A DNA stretch of 64,000 bases from Emticicia sp051209875 (GTDB taxonomy: Bacteria; Bacteroidota; Bacteroidia; Cytophagales; Spirosomataceae), in the NCBI RefSeq assembly GCF_051209875.1, contig NZ_JBNTQY010000001.1, positions 1,426,001-1,490,000 of the forward strand. The letters are read 5' to 3'. Below the pieces are notes generated by a model. It had not been told where the DNA came from, searched no databases, and worked only from the letters and a program-made list of their open reading frames with translations. Positions 32,599 through 41,692 of the stretch are shown here, piece after piece (position 1 is the stretch's first letter; every line of letters begins with the position of its first letter). The translations under genes were made by a program, and so were the position numbers.

Positions 32599-32613
32599 TG
32601 CAACAATGTTGCA
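32599..32613 (-). promoter_or_regulatory. Fur/Zur-type 7-1-7 operator, perfect palindrome
   Basis: TGCAACAATGTTGCA is a perfect 7-1-7 palindrome 40 bases upstream of the TonB receptor start. Two related sites precede the lipoprotein gene. A weak -7 candidate (TATATTGC on the minus strand) overlaps it. Confidence 0.65.
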
Positions 32614-32622
32614 ATATAGCAA

Positions 32623-32656
32623 AAAATCCTCTTTGAAACCAATCAAAGAGGATTTT
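32623..32656 (-). terminator. Terminator of the DUF2723 gene
   Basis: AAAATCCTCTTTGA and TCAAAGAGGATTTT form a 14-base-pair stem with a 6-base loop. On the minus strand it is followed by T residues. Confidence 0.88.
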
Positions 32657-32674
32657 AAAAATGACTTATTAATC

Positions 32675-35659
32675 TTACTGACTTACTCTGTCATAATATT
32701 TATTGTACGTAGCTTCGTAGCGTTTTGCGGCTGCTTCTTGTCCGTTTCGGCTGCAAATATTGGCAATAACTTGCAAATTACGGAGATTAATCTGGAGATA
32801 ATCTTGTACATTGTTTGGCATCCATTCAGCACTTGTGTACTTGCTTTTTTCTGTAAAGTAAGCCAAATTCCCATCTGCACGCTTGGTGATTGTTTCGGCA
32901 ATTTCCATTGCTTTTTTCGAATCACCTACCTCAAAGTAATACATGACGTAGTTTGAACATAATTGGTCAAAAGGAACAGCTTTATCAGGCAAAACTTTAT
33001 TAGCATAGTCTAAAACTTCTTTTGCTTTAGCTTTTTTCTCTTCTCTTACCAATTGGTCAGCCAAACGCAAGAACGCCAAACGAGCAGTAATGATTGGAAC
33101 TTTCAAATATGTTTCTGAATCGTAATACACATTTGGATTGTCCATGCCTCTCCACGACATTTTCTTCAACATATTTTCATACATGATGTCTGTATTGGCA
33201 AAGCCATCATCTCCTTGACTCACTTTGATTGGCAACAAACGGTAAGCATAGCCTTCCAATTGCATATAATCTTTAAGATTCAAATAATTATCATTGGCCA
33301 ATGTTCCTGCAAAATAAATTGGACGTTTCCAGTTGTTTTGAGCAATCATTTCGAGTTGCATCAAATCATTTTTCAACAAGTCACGCTTGCCGATATTCCA
33401 AGTAATTTGACCACTTAAAAAAGGCTCAAATTGTTTTGGAACAAAGCCTAATTTCTTGACATCTTCTACATTATAAGTCAAGAAAAGACTATCAGATGGC
33501 AATGAATTAATGCTTTCACCTGTCGTTAATGGAATTTGAATGGCAGGATCATTTTTCTTCACTAATTCCAAATAATCCTTCAAATTGATAGGGTCTTTCA
33601 GACGTTCAACATAAGGAATTTGGTCATTCACACCACTCAACAATTGGTCAGTGCTGAATGTAATTGGTAAAGCTTCTGACTCATAGGTTTTACGTTTCAT
33701 TTGCTCACAATACCAATCAGTTCCTAACAAGCTAAGGTTACATACACGCACATCAGTACGGAAGCCTTCTACTTCTTGAACATACCAAAGAGGGAAAGTA
33801 TCATTATCACCTCCCGTAAATAATATGGCATTTTTTGCACAAGAATTCAATAAGTTTTTTGCAAAATCAACTTGGTGGTAACGTCCAGAACGGTCATGAC
33901 CTTTCCAAGTTTGCGGAGCCATAATCAATGGAACTGCTAAACCTAAAGCTGTTGCACCGATAGCTCTTGATTGTGAGTTTTTGATGAATTTGAGTGCATA
34001 ATCAAATAAGCCCATCACACCCAGACCTACCCAAATGGCCCAAATGTAGAATGAACCTACATAAATGTAATCACGCTCACGAGGCTCAACTGGCGGAGAA
34101 TTTAAGAAAACAACCAAACCAATTCCTGTGAATAAGAACAACAAGAACATCACCAAAGCATCACGTTCACGACGAAAGTAGTGATAAAGTAAGCCCAAAA
34201 TGCCTAAAATAACAGGAAGTCCGAAAAAGTTGGTTCTTCCTCGATTTTCTTTAATAGCAGGTGGCAAACTTGCCTTTGTTTCTAAGATATTGGTTGGTCC
34301 TGCACCTTCAATGTCACTCGAACGTCCCCAGAAATTCCAAGCAAAATAACGCCAGTACATATAACCCATTTGGCGTTTAAACATATAGCCAATATTGGTA
34401 AAAAGGGTTGGCTTTTGGTCTTGAGCAAGCCCCATTTCTTGGCGATAAATTTGTTGATGACCAGCATCGGTACTCCACATACGAGGCAATAGACTTTCGC
34501 TGTTTGGTCCCCAAATATAAGTTGGCTTGTAATCGTAGATTTCATATTTGCCTTTACCCATTTTATAAATAGGCTCGCCATTTTCAATCGACTCTAATTT
34601 TCCAGTGAATACTGGGCCGTATAATAACGGACGGCTACCATATTGTTCACGTTTCAAGTAGGAAACATAATTCAATACATTGCTTGGATTGTTTTCGTTG
34701 ATGGGAGGATTGTAATTTGAACGAATCAAAGCGATGGTATATGACGAATAACCAATTAACACAAATGCGAAAGAAAGGAGGGCAGTATTGGCAATTTCCA
34801 TTTCTTTCTTTTGAGTATAGAAAATACCATAAGCTAATCCACCAATCAATAAAATTACGAAGAAAATAATACCTGAGCTGAATGGCATTCCGAAGCTATT
34901 GACAAATAGTTTTTCAAAAGTAAACCCTAATGAAGGGAAACCTGTGATGACACCAACATTGACAACTCCTAAAACGACCATCCCTACTAAAAATGCAGCG
35001 ATTCCACCTTTCCAAGTGATTTTTTTAGCTTTTTTGTAGTAATAAACTAAGCCTAAAGCAGGAATCGTAACGAGGTTCAATAAGTGAACTCCGATAGAAA
35101 GACCTACTAAATAAGCGGTAAATATCAAGAAACGGTTTGCGGCAGCTTCATCTTCGATGTTTTCCCAACGGAAAGCAGCCCAAATAACGATTGCGGTAAA
35201 GAAAGAAGACATTCCATAAACCTCAGCTTCTACTGCCGAAAACCAGAATGAATCAGAAAAAGTATAAACCAACGAACCAACAGCACTGGCACCAAGAACT
35301 AATATTGTTTCGGTTGTATCCAAATTTTCGCCTTTTTTGCCAAAAACTTTACGAGCCAAAAGCGAGATTGTCCAAAACATAAACAAGATTGTAAATGCTG
35401 AAGCAATGACAGAAACCATGTTTACCATTAAGGCTACTTTGGTTACATCGCTTCCCGCAAGCAATGAAGCCATGCGTCCTATCAATAAGAAAAGAGGAGC
35501 CCCTGCTGGGTGTGGAACTTGAAGTTTGTAAGAACAAGCGATGAATTCGCCGCAGTCCCAAAAACTGGCGGTTGGTTCAACGGTGAGGGTATAAGTAAGT
35601 AATGCAACGGCAAAAATCGCCCATCCGACGATATTATTGAGCCTTTTGAAATTGTTCAT
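32675..35659 (-). CDS. DUF2723 family membrane glycosyltransferase-like protein
   Basis: A 994-residue protein. About twelve membrane segments fill residues 1-600, and a soluble helical C-terminal part follows. The N-terminal signature (TYTLTVEPTASFWDCGEFIA, then LQVPHPAGAPLFLLIGR) is the DUF2723 motif with an acidic WDCGE loop; the family is related to GT-C protein O-mannosyltransferases. VEPRERDYIYVGSFYIW and FTGGDNDTFPLWYVQEVEG are further family blocks. The C-terminal part is TPR-like. It probably transfers a lipid-linked sugar to exported proteins or envelope polymers; this is inference from the family. It is monocistronic. Confidence 0.85.
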   Translation of the reverse strand: MNNFKRLNNIVGWAIFAVALLTYTLTVEPTASFWDCGEFIACSYKLQVPHPAGAPLFLLIGRMASLLAGSDVTKVALMVNMVSVIASAFTILFMFWTISLLARKVFGKKGENLDTTETILVLGASAVGSLVYTFSDSFWFSAVEAEVYGMSSFFTAIVIWAAFRWENIEDEAAANRFLIFTAYLVGLSIGVHLLNLVTIPALGLVYYYKKAKKITWKGGIAAFLVGMVVLGVVNVGVITGFPSLGFTFEKLFVNSFGMPFSSGIIFFVILLIGGLAYGIFYTQKKEMEIANTALLSFAFVLIGYSSYTIALIRSNYNPPINENNPSNVLNYVSYLKREQYGSRPLLYGPVFTGKLESIENGEPIYKMGKGKYEIYDYKPTYIWGPNSESLLPRMWSTDAGHQQIYRQEMGLAQDQKPTLFTNIGYMFKRQMGYMYWRYFAWNFWGRSSDIEGAGPTNILETKASLPPAIKENRGRTNFFGLPVILGILGLLYHYFRRERDALVMFLLFLFTGIGLVVFLNSPPVEPRERDYIYVGSFYIWAIWVGLGVMGLFDYALKFIKNSQSRAIGATALGLAVPLIMAPQTWKGHDRSGRYHQVDFAKNLLNSCAKNAILFTGGDNDTFPLWYVQEVEGFRTDVRVCNLSLLGTDWYCEQMKRKTYESEALPITFSTDQLLSGVNDQIPYVERLKDPINLKDYLELVKKNDPAIQIPLTTGESINSLPSDSLFLTYNVEDVKKLGFVPKQFEPFLSGQITWNIGKRDLLKNDLMQLEMIAQNNWKRPIYFAGTLANDNYLNLKDYMQLEGYAYRLLPIKVSQGDDGFANTDIMYENMLKKMSWRGMDNPNVYYDSETYLKVPIITARLAFLRLADQLVREEKKAKAKEVLDYANKVLPDKAVPFDQLCSNYVMYYFEVGDSKKAMEIAETITKRADGNLAYFTEKSKYTSAEWMPNNVQDYLQINLRNLQVIANICSRNGQEAAAKRYEATYNKYYDRVSQ

Positions 35660-35696
35660 TTTTTGAGATTAGTGAATGAATATTCTCTTGATGGCT

Positions 35697-35704
35697 CAAA
35701 ATTA
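35697..35704 (-). promoter_or_regulatory. -7 element for the DUF2723 gene
   Basis: On the minus strand TAATTTTG matches TAnnTTTG, 37 bases before the start codon. No clear -33 TTG is seen. Confidence 0.4.
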
Positions 35705-35832
35705 GGGAATTTGAGGGATAAAATGGTAAAAAAGAAACTTAAATAATCTTAAAATAAAGAAAATTCATATCAAAGAAAACCTCAATGAACACAAAAAATC
35801 ATGAAAGCCTTCGATTTTGGCAGGAAAAATGT

Positions 35833-37080
35833 TTATGATTTCTCTTTTTTCATGAATTTCCAAATTCCAAAAATCAATAATAAACCAAAAATTAGATAAA
35901 GAAGGGATGTGGTGCTGATAGAGGCACTCATACCGTATTTTGTACTGGCATAAGCAATCGCAATAGGAGCAATGCCTCCACCAAACCAACCAATTGAATT
36001 CATAAAACCAACGGCAGTCGCTCTATTTTTGGGTTTTACAACATCGTGCAGTGAAGCCCAAATATTGGCATCATAAAGTCCTTTGAAATAACCAAAACCG
36101 ATGAGAGCCACAATTAAAATAGGTATAGAGAGTGTCCAGCCAGCTAAAAATATGAATGGTACACCCATTATCAGACCAATGCTTTGAGCCATCATTCTAC
36201 CACCCTTATAGCTTTTTACTAATTTATCTGCTAAAAATCCACCTGAAATAACACCCAAAACAGAAGCCATTTGTAGATAAAAAGTAGCATTTAAACCTGC
36301 CATCGAAAGGCTCATATTAAACTTGTTATAAAGGAATGAAGGCATCCAAGTTAAGAAAATACTTGCCACAAAGTTTGCTCCAACAAATACTGCTACCAAT
36401 ATCCAAACCATCGGTTTGCTGAAAACTTGTTTGATAGTATCCAAAATATTGCCTTGTTTTAAGTCAAGTAATACGTGCGAACCATCTTCAATTTCAGCAT
36501 CAACTTCAGCTTGCCCACGCACAGGTTCTTTCAAAAAACCAAGTAAGACAACACCCAATAAAACACCAAGTCCACCGAAAAGGTAAAAACTTGTGTGCCA
36601 GCCATAGTATTGTCCCATAAATCCAGCTACTGTTCCCCCAGCAATTGTGCCTGCATATACACTTGATTGATGAAATGACATGGCTTTTGAGCGAGTTTCT
36701 TTGCTATGATAATCACTCAGAAGCGACATGGATGCTGGGAAGTAAAAAGCTTCACCAAAACCTTCTAATGCACGACAAATTACTAAATGAATATAGTCAG
36801 TAGAAAGTGCTGTTCCGATAGTAACCAATGACCAAAAAATGAGACCACCAATGATAAGCGTTTTGCGTTGAAATCTATCACCTACAATCCCTGCAATCGC
36901 ACCAAATCCTGCATAAACCCACATGAAAGCAGCACCCACAATGCCCAGTTGAACATCGCTTAAACCCATTTCTTGCTTTAAAAGAGGGAATACCGAGAAA
37001 ATAGCTTGACGGTCGGCATAGTTAAAAAAACAGACAAACCACAGCATGAAAACTACCCACCATTTGTAATTTTTGTTCAT
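35833..37080 (-). CDS. MFS transporter, anion:cation symporter type
   Basis: A 415-residue inner-membrane carrier with twelve membrane segments. The N-terminal FNYADRQAIFSVFPLLKQEMG, the loop GDRFQRKTLIIGG (motif A) and RALEGFGEAFYFPASMSLLSDY (motif B region) match the ACS/sugar-acid branch of the major facilitator superfamily. Substrates in this branch are sugar acids and other organic anions; none can be assigned. The gene stands alone, with an AT-rich gap of about 240 bases upstream. Confidence 0.88.
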   Translation of the reverse strand: MNKNYKWWVVFMLWFVCFFNYADRQAIFSVFPLLKQEMGLSDVQLGIVGAAFMWVYAGFGAIAGIVGDRFQRKTLIIGGLIFWSLVTIGTALSTDYIHLVICRALEGFGEAFYFPASMSLLSDYHSKETRSKAMSFHQSSVYAGTIAGGTVAGFMGQYYGWHTSFYLFGGLGVLLGVVLLGFLKEPVRGQAEVDAEIEDGSHVLLDLKQGNILDTIKQVFSKPMVWILVAVFVGANFVASIFLTWMPSFLYNKFNMSLSMAGLNATFYLQMASVLGVISGGFLADKLVKSYKGGRMMAQSIGLIMGVPFIFLAGWTLSIPILIVALIGFGYFKGLYDANIWASLHDVVKPKNRATAVGFMNSIGWFGGGIAPIAIAYASTKYGMSASISTTSLLYLIFGLLLIFGIWKFMKKEKS

Positions 37081-37318
37081 TTGATTTCTGTTAATTTCTG
37101 CAAAATACTTTGAAATATTTTATAGTGAAACTTTTTGTATTTTTTTCGACAAAAAAATATACTATTTTCTATATAACTGAGATTATGACATTTCAGGCTA
37201 TTGCTTTTTGAAACTATTCGACAAAATAGAAATAAAACAGTATGCTATTTGACATATTGTTATTCCATCAAGCCCTACTATTGATAATATGTTTGGTGCA
37301 TTTAATTAATATTTTCTT

Positions 37319-37735
37319 CTATCTTATGCTACTTTTCAACTCTTTTGTCATTAAATTAATAAATCCTTCCTTGTCTTTTTTAGTCTCTTTGATTATTGGT
37401 TTAATCTCTTCAGGAATTGTTGAGTATTTATCTGCCCAAAGATGAATTTCAATCAAAATTGGCAATAAATCAATTCCTTTTTCAGTAAGTCTATACAAAA
37501 CTTTTGCCTTACTTTCAGGGTGAGCTAATTTTTGAATTAACCCATTCTCTTCCAAAGTTTGCAACCTCGAAGCTAAGATATTGGTAGCAATTTTCTCAGC
37601 CGATTTGAGGAAATCGCCATAAGTACACTCCTTTTTAAACATCAAGTCTCTGATTATCAGCAATGACCATTTGTCGCCCCAAATATCAAGAGAGCAACTA
37701 ATTGGACAGTCTGACCTTTTTTTTGTAGAATCCAT
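37319..37735 (-). CDS. HxlR family transcriptional regulator
   Basis: A 138-residue winged-helix regulator starting at ATG 37735 (MDSTKKRSDCPISCSLDIWG); the longer open frame would reach into the operator. The HxlR hallmark CPISCSLDIWGDKWSLLIIR is present, followed by the recognition helix region (KIATNILASRLQTLEENGLIQK) and wing (SKAKVLYRLTEKG). The two N-terminal cysteines could sense redox or electrophiles, as in YodB/HypR relatives. It is divergent from two oxidoreductase genes, and a perfect 17-base palindrome lies in the shared region, so it likely represses them. Confidence 0.93.
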   Translation of the reverse strand: MDSTKKRSDCPISCSLDIWGDKWSLLIIRDLMFKKECTYGDFLKSAEKIATNILASRLQTLEENGLIQKLAHPESKAKVLYRLTEKGIDLLPILIEIHLWADKYSTIPEEIKPIIKETKKDKEGFINLMTKELKSSIR

Positions 37736-37757
37736 AAAAATAATTTTTAAATACCAC

Positions 37758-37786
37758 TTGCATTTTGAAAGTTGTTTGTATATTTG
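37758..37786 (+). promoter_or_regulatory. Promoter of the oxidoreductase operon
   Basis: TTG (37758-37760), 18 bases, then TATATTTG (37779-37786), an exact -7 match. The -33 lies in a half-site (ACTTGCA) of the operator that follows the -7. Confidence 0.7.
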
Positions 37787-37787
37787 C

Positions 37788-37804
37788 ACTTGCAATTTGC
37801 AAGT
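37788..37804. promoter_or_regulatory. HxlR-type operator palindrome
   Basis: ACTTGCAATTTGCAAGT is a perfect 8-1-8 palindrome directly after the -7 element. A further ACTTGCA half-site is at 37756-37762, over the -33. Between the divergent genes it can control both. Confidence 0.75.
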
Positions 37805-37837
37805 AAAATTACACATTAGTATTTAAAACAAAAAGAA

Positions 37838-38644
37838 ATGAAACAAAATATTTTAATTACAGGTGCATCATCGGGCTTTGGTCTTTTGATTGCCAATAAG
37901 CTACACGAAAGTGGTTACAACGTAATTGGGACAAGTCGTAATCCTGAAAAACATCAAAACCTCGTACCCTTCAAATTATTGGCTTTAGATATTGCTGATG
38001 ATAATTCTATTAAGTCTTTTACCAAAGAACTTTTTAGTGAAATCAAGCAATTAGATGTGTTGATAAACAATGCAGGTTTTTATTTATCTGGTTTGGCAGA
38101 AGAAACTTCAATCGAGTTAGGACGACAACAATTTGAAACGAATTTTTGGGGGACGATTAAACTTACAAATGAACTTTTACCCAATTTTAGAAAGCAACGA
38201 TTTGGCAAAATACTAACCGTTGGGTCTATTATGGGTTTACTCAATTTTCCAAGTGCTGCCTACTACGGTGCTTCCAAACACGCATTGGAAGGGTATTTTA
38301 AGTCATTGAGATTTGAGTTAAATGAATTTAATATCAAAGTTGCAATGGTTGAGCCAATGGGTTTCAAAACCAATATTATAAGTAGTTCAGTTGCTGCCGA
38401 TGGTAAAATAAATGATTACGATACTTATCGCAACAAAATCGGAAAATTCTCAAAAGATTTATTTACTAATGCTCCCGAACCTACACCTGTCATAAATACC
38501 CTAATAAAATTGATAGAAGATAAAAATCCAACGTTTAATCATCCTGTTGGTAAAGGTGCATCGGTCTTTCTTGCTATTCAACTTTTTGCCTACAAAACAT
38601 TTGAAAAATCAATTTTAAAAAATATCAATAAATTTAAAATGTAG
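37838..38644 (+). CDS. SDR family oxidoreductase
   Basis: A 268-residue NAD(P)-dependent short-chain dehydrogenase. The cofactor motif is TGASSGFG (residues about 7-14), NNAG is at about 79-82, and the catalytic Ser and YxxxK occur in VGSIMG and YYGASKHALEGY. This is the classical SDR type acting on ketones or alcohols; the substrate is unknown. It forms an operon with the following MDR gene (4-base gap) under the HxlR-type operator. HxlR-controlled pairs of this kind often respond to quinones or aldehydes. Confidence 0.92.
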   Translation: MKQNILITGASSGFGLLIANKLHESGYNVIGTSRNPEKHQNLVPFKLLALDIADDNSIKSFTKELFSEIKQLDVLINNAGFYLSGLAEETSIELGRQQFETNFWGTIKLTNELLPNFRKQRFGKILTVGSIMGLLNFPSAAYYGASKHALEGYFKSLRFELNEFNIKVAMVEPMGFKTNIISSSVAADGKINDYDTYRNKIGKFSKDLFTNAPEPTPVINTLIKLIEDKNPTFNHPVGKGASVFLAIQLFAYKTFEKSILKNINKFKM

Positions 38645-38648
38645 AAAA

Positions 38649-39650
38649 ATGAAAGCATTTGTTCTTAATCGCTACGGCAAAAACGAAAAATTAAAATTTA
38701 TTGATATTGCCGAACCTGATATAAACGAAAATGAAGTATTAGTACAAGTACATTCAGCGGGTGTCAATTTGTTAGATTCAAAAATAAAAGATGGTGAATT
38801 CAAACTTTTATTGCCATATAAACCTCCTTTCATTTTAGGACACGATGTGGCAGGGGTAGTTGTAAAAATTGGTTCAAAAGTTTCTAAATATAAGGTCGGC
38901 GATGAGGTTTATTCACGACCTGCTGACTATCATATTGGTACATTTGCTGAGTATATTGCTATCACTGAAAATGATTTAGCTTTTAAACCAAAAAATCTGA
39001 CAATGGATGAAGCTGCCTCGATTCCATTAGTAGGTTTGACGGCTTGGCAGGCACTTGTTGAAAAAGCGAAGTTAAAAAAAGGACAAAAAGTATTTATACA
39101 AGCTGGTTCGGGTGGCGTAGGTACATTTGCTATTCAGTTGGCTAAACATTTGGGAGCTACTGTAGCTACAACAACAAGCTCGGTCAATAAAGATTTAGTT
39201 AAAAGTCTTGGTGCCGATATTGTGATTGATTATAAAACAGAAGATTTTGAAACGATACTTAAAGATTACGACGTAGTGTTGAATAGTCAAGATGCAAAAA
39301 CACTTGAAAAATCGTTGAAAATATTAAAATCTGCTGGAAAAGTAATTTCAATTTCGGGCCCACCTGATGTTGAATTTGCAAATGAAGTCGGTTTGTCTTG
39401 GTTGGTTAAAATGATAATGCGTTTATTGAGTTTTAGTATTAAGAAAAAAGCAAGAAGATTGCAGGTGAACTTTTCTTTTCTTTTTATGAAAGCACAAGGA
39501 GAACAATTAAGCCAAATTACAAAACTAATAGAGTCGGGTGTTATAAAACCTGTGATGGATAAAGTATTTCCATTTGAGCAAACTAACGAAGCGATGTCTT
39601 ACGTAGAAGCAGGTCGTGCCAAAGGAAAAGTGGTTGTCAAAGTGAAATAG
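38649..39650 (+). CDS. NADP-dependent MDR/quinone oxidoreductase-type protein
   Basis: A 333-residue medium-chain dehydrogenase. The GroES-like domain covers 1 to about 130 (PPFILGHDVAGVV). The Rossmann domain follows with GSGGVGTFAIQLAKHLGA (NADPH site). The structural and catalytic zinc cysteines of alcohol dehydrogenases are absent, which places it with zinc-independent quinone or enone reductases. It is second in the HxlR-controlled operon, with a strong terminator 30 bases after the stop. Likely role: reduction of toxic unsaturated carbonyls or quinones; this is inference. Confidence 0.9.
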   Translation: MKAFVLNRYGKNEKLKFIDIAEPDINENEVLVQVHSAGVNLLDSKIKDGEFKLLLPYKPPFILGHDVAGVVVKIGSKVSKYKVGDEVYSRPADYHIGTFAEYIAITENDLAFKPKNLTMDEAASIPLVGLTAWQALVEKAKLKKGQKVFIQAGSGGVGTFAIQLAKHLGATVATTTSSVNKDLVKSLGADIVIDYKTEDFETILKDYDVVLNSQDAKTLEKSLKILKSAGKVISISGPPDVEFANEVGLSWLVKMIMRLLSFSIKKKARRLQVNFSFLFMKAQGEQLSQITKLIESGVIKPVMDKVFPFEQTNEAMSYVEAGRAKGKVVVKVK

Positions 39651-39680
39651 ATTGTTAGACAACATATAGTTACGAAATAA

Positions 39681-39717
39681 AAACAGGCATGAGATTTTGA
39701 TTTTCTCATGCCTGTTT
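39681..39717. terminator. Bidirectional terminator
   Basis: AAACAGGCATGAGA and TCTCATGCCTGTTT form a perfect 14-base-pair stem with a 9-base loop, between the convergent MDR and dnaJ genes. Confidence 0.88.
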
Positions 39718-39740
39718 AACTATCAAAAAAATATCACTTA

Positions 39741-40904
39741 TCAATGAAAGAAATCTTTCATTTTATCAAAGATACTTCTTTCGTTTTTGTCAGTTTTTGG
39801 TTGGAAGTTTGGCAATGTTCTCATTTTTTCAAGCATGGCTCTCTCTTCCGAATTAATCGAAGTAGGAGTGTAGAGACTTACATGAACCAATTGGTCGCCT
39901 ACGCCATAGCTGTTGAGTTCTTTCAACCCTTTGCCTTTTAAACGTAAAATCTCACCTGATTGCGTACCTGCCTTTATTACAATTTTTACTTTTCCACCAA
40001 CTGTAGGTATTTCTACATCTTTACCTAATGCTGCATCAGCAAAATTTAAACGTAAATCATAGACAATATTACTGCCATCACGTTTAAGCTCTGGGTGTTC
40101 TTCTTCTTCAATAACAATCAATAAATCTCCTGCAATACCCCCACGAGTAGGAACATTTCCTTTGCCTGTCATGGATAATTGCATACCTTCACCCACACCT
40201 GCTGGAATTTTGATACTCAATAAGTCTTCATTCAATTGACGACCTTCACCAAAACATACATCACAACGCTCAGTTACCACTTTTCCTTCGCCTTGACAAG
40301 TAGGACAAGGGCTGGTCGAAACCATTTGCCCGAGCATGGTATTTACAACTTTACGTACTTGACCCTGACCATTACAAGTGGTACAAGTTTTGAGTGAAGT
40401 ACCATGTTTTGAGCCATTTCCTGTACAAGCATTACATGAAACGTAGCGTTTTACTTTTATTTTTTTCTCAACACCGTTGGCAATTTCTTCTAAGTCGAGT
40501 TTGAGTTTTATTCTCAAATCCGAACCTTTTCTCATGGCTTGTCCACCACGACGGCCACCACCTCCTCCACCGCCAAAGAAACTACCAAATGGACTATCAT
40601 TACCAAAAATATCTCCAAATTGACTGAAAATATCTTCCATATTGACACCTTGCCCACCACCAAAACCACTGGCACCACCTACACCTTGATGCCCGAATTG
40701 GTCATAGCGTTGACGTTTTTCGGAGTCGGATAATACACCATAAGCTTCAGCAATTTCTTTAAATTTTTCCTCGGCAACTTTATCACCAGGGTTTTTGTCA
40801 GGGTGGTATTGAATCGCCAATTTTCGGTAGGCTTTTTTCAAATCATCTTCCGAAGCGTTTTTAGCAACGCCCAATAATTCGTAATAATCTTTCTTTTGTG
40901 CCAT
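39741..40904 (-). CDS. dnaJ: Molecular chaperone DnaJ
   Basis: The Hsp40 cochaperone of DnaK, 387 residues. The J domain with HPD (YHPDKNPGD) covers 1-70, and the Gly/Phe-rich region (FGGGQG, GSFFGGGGGGGRRGG) about 75-125. Four zinc-binding repeats follow: CNACTGNG, CTTCNGQG, CPTCQGEG, CDVCFGEG. The two C-terminal beta-barrels are next. It is downstream of grpE on the same strand, separated by a palindromic heptamer array, so dnaJ may have separate expression or be fed from the grpE transcript. dnaK is not in this window. Confidence 0.97.
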   Translation of the reverse strand: MAQKKDYYELLGVAKNASEDDLKKAYRKLAIQYHPDKNPGDKVAEEKFKEIAEAYGVLSDSEKRQRYDQFGHQGVGGASGFGGGQGVNMEDIFSQFGDIFGNDSPFGSFFGGGGGGGRRGGQAMRKGSDLRIKLKLDLEEIANGVEKKIKVKRYVSCNACTGNGSKHGTSLKTCTTCNGQGQVRKVVNTMLGQMVSTSPCPTCQGEGKVVTERCDVCFGEGRQLNEDLLSIKIPAGVGEGMQLSMTGKGNVPTRGGIAGDLLIVIEEEEHPELKRDGSNIVYDLRLNFADAALGKDVEIPTVGGKVKIVIKAGTQSGEILRLKGKGLKELNSYGVGDQLVHVSLYTPTSINSEERAMLEKMRTLPNFQPKTDKNERSIFDKMKDFFH

Positions 40905-40910
40905 TTTTCT

Positions 40911-40981
40911 TGAATTACGAATTACGAATGACGAAAGACGAATGTTATTTATTCGTAATTCGTCATTCGTAATTCTTCATT
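40911..40981. repeat. Heptamer array with inverted arm, grpE-dnaJ gap
   Basis: Units GAATTAC, GAATTAC, GAATGAC, GAAAGAC, then GAATG, followed about 8 bases later by the inverted series TTCGTAA, TTCGTCA, TTCGTAA, TTCTTCA. The arms can pair over some 25 bases. Confidence 0.8.
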
Positions 40982-40985
40982 ATAT

Positions 40986-41531
40986 TTAGCTTCCAACCAC
41001 AACTTTTGCGTAGCGGATAACTTTTTCGTTTAAGAAATAACCTTTTTCTACCTCATCAATAACCTTGCCTTTTTTATCTTCACCAGCGGCAAACTGAGTA
41101 ATACATTCGTGCAAATCAGCGTCGAAATCTTGGTCTTTTACATCCATTGTTTTCAAGCCTTTGCTTGCCAAAGTTTTTTGTAATTTGTGAAATATAAGAG
41201 CAATCCCTTCTTTCAACGGCTCTACTTCTGTTACAGTTTCAAAAGATTTATTAGCACGCTCAAAATCATCAATCACAGGAATAAGATCTTTAATTAAGCC
41301 TTCTGAAGCGTTTTGAATCATTTCAATCTTTTCTTTGGCTGTGCGACGACGGAAGTTTTCAAAATCAGCATATAAGCGTAAATATTTATCCTTTGCTTCT
41401 GCAAGTTGGTCTTCCAGTACCGAGCCATTTTCTTCCACTACCTCGTTTTCTAATTCTAACACATCTCCATTATCTGTCAACTCTTCATTATTATTAGTTG
41501 TCTGTGCCTGTTCTTCTATATTATCTGCCAT
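40986..41531 (-). CDS. grpE: Nucleotide exchange factor GrpE
   Basis: It releases ADP from DnaK. I start at the ATG at 41531 (MADNIEEQAQ); an in-frame ATG at 41567 would add 12 residues. The 181-residue protein has an acidic disordered N-terminus, a long coiled-coil (LAEAKDKYLRLYADFENFRRR) and the family signature in the C-terminal beta domain (HECITQFAAGEDKKGKVIDEVEKGY is the corresponding region). It is first of the grpE-dnaJ pair. No CIRCE or sigma-32-like element is seen upstream. Confidence 0.95.
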   Translation of the reverse strand: MADNIEEQAQTTNNNEELTDNGDVLELENEVVEENGSVLEDQLAEAKDKYLRLYADFENFRRRTAKEKIEMIQNASEGLIKDLIPVIDDFERANKSFETVTEVEPLKEGIALIFHKLQKTLASKGLKTMDVKDQDFDADLHECITQFAAGEDKKGKVIDEVEKGYFLNEKVIRYAKVVVGS

Positions 41532-41692
41532 TTTGTAATCAGGTTTATTTTTTGCAAATTTCGACAATTATTTTGCCAATAGGAAATTTCCTGACAAGAT
41601 GGCAGAAAATTGTTGATTTAGAACATTTTTCTAATAAAATGTCTGAATGTAAGTATTAGATTTTAAGTTGATTTAAAAAAAACAAAAAAATA

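Noticed and set aside
37242..37445. Plus-strand 67-codon frame near the HxlR gene
   Set aside because: Overlaps the 3' end of the HxlR gene antisense; its hydrophobic composition is explained by the AT-rich gap.
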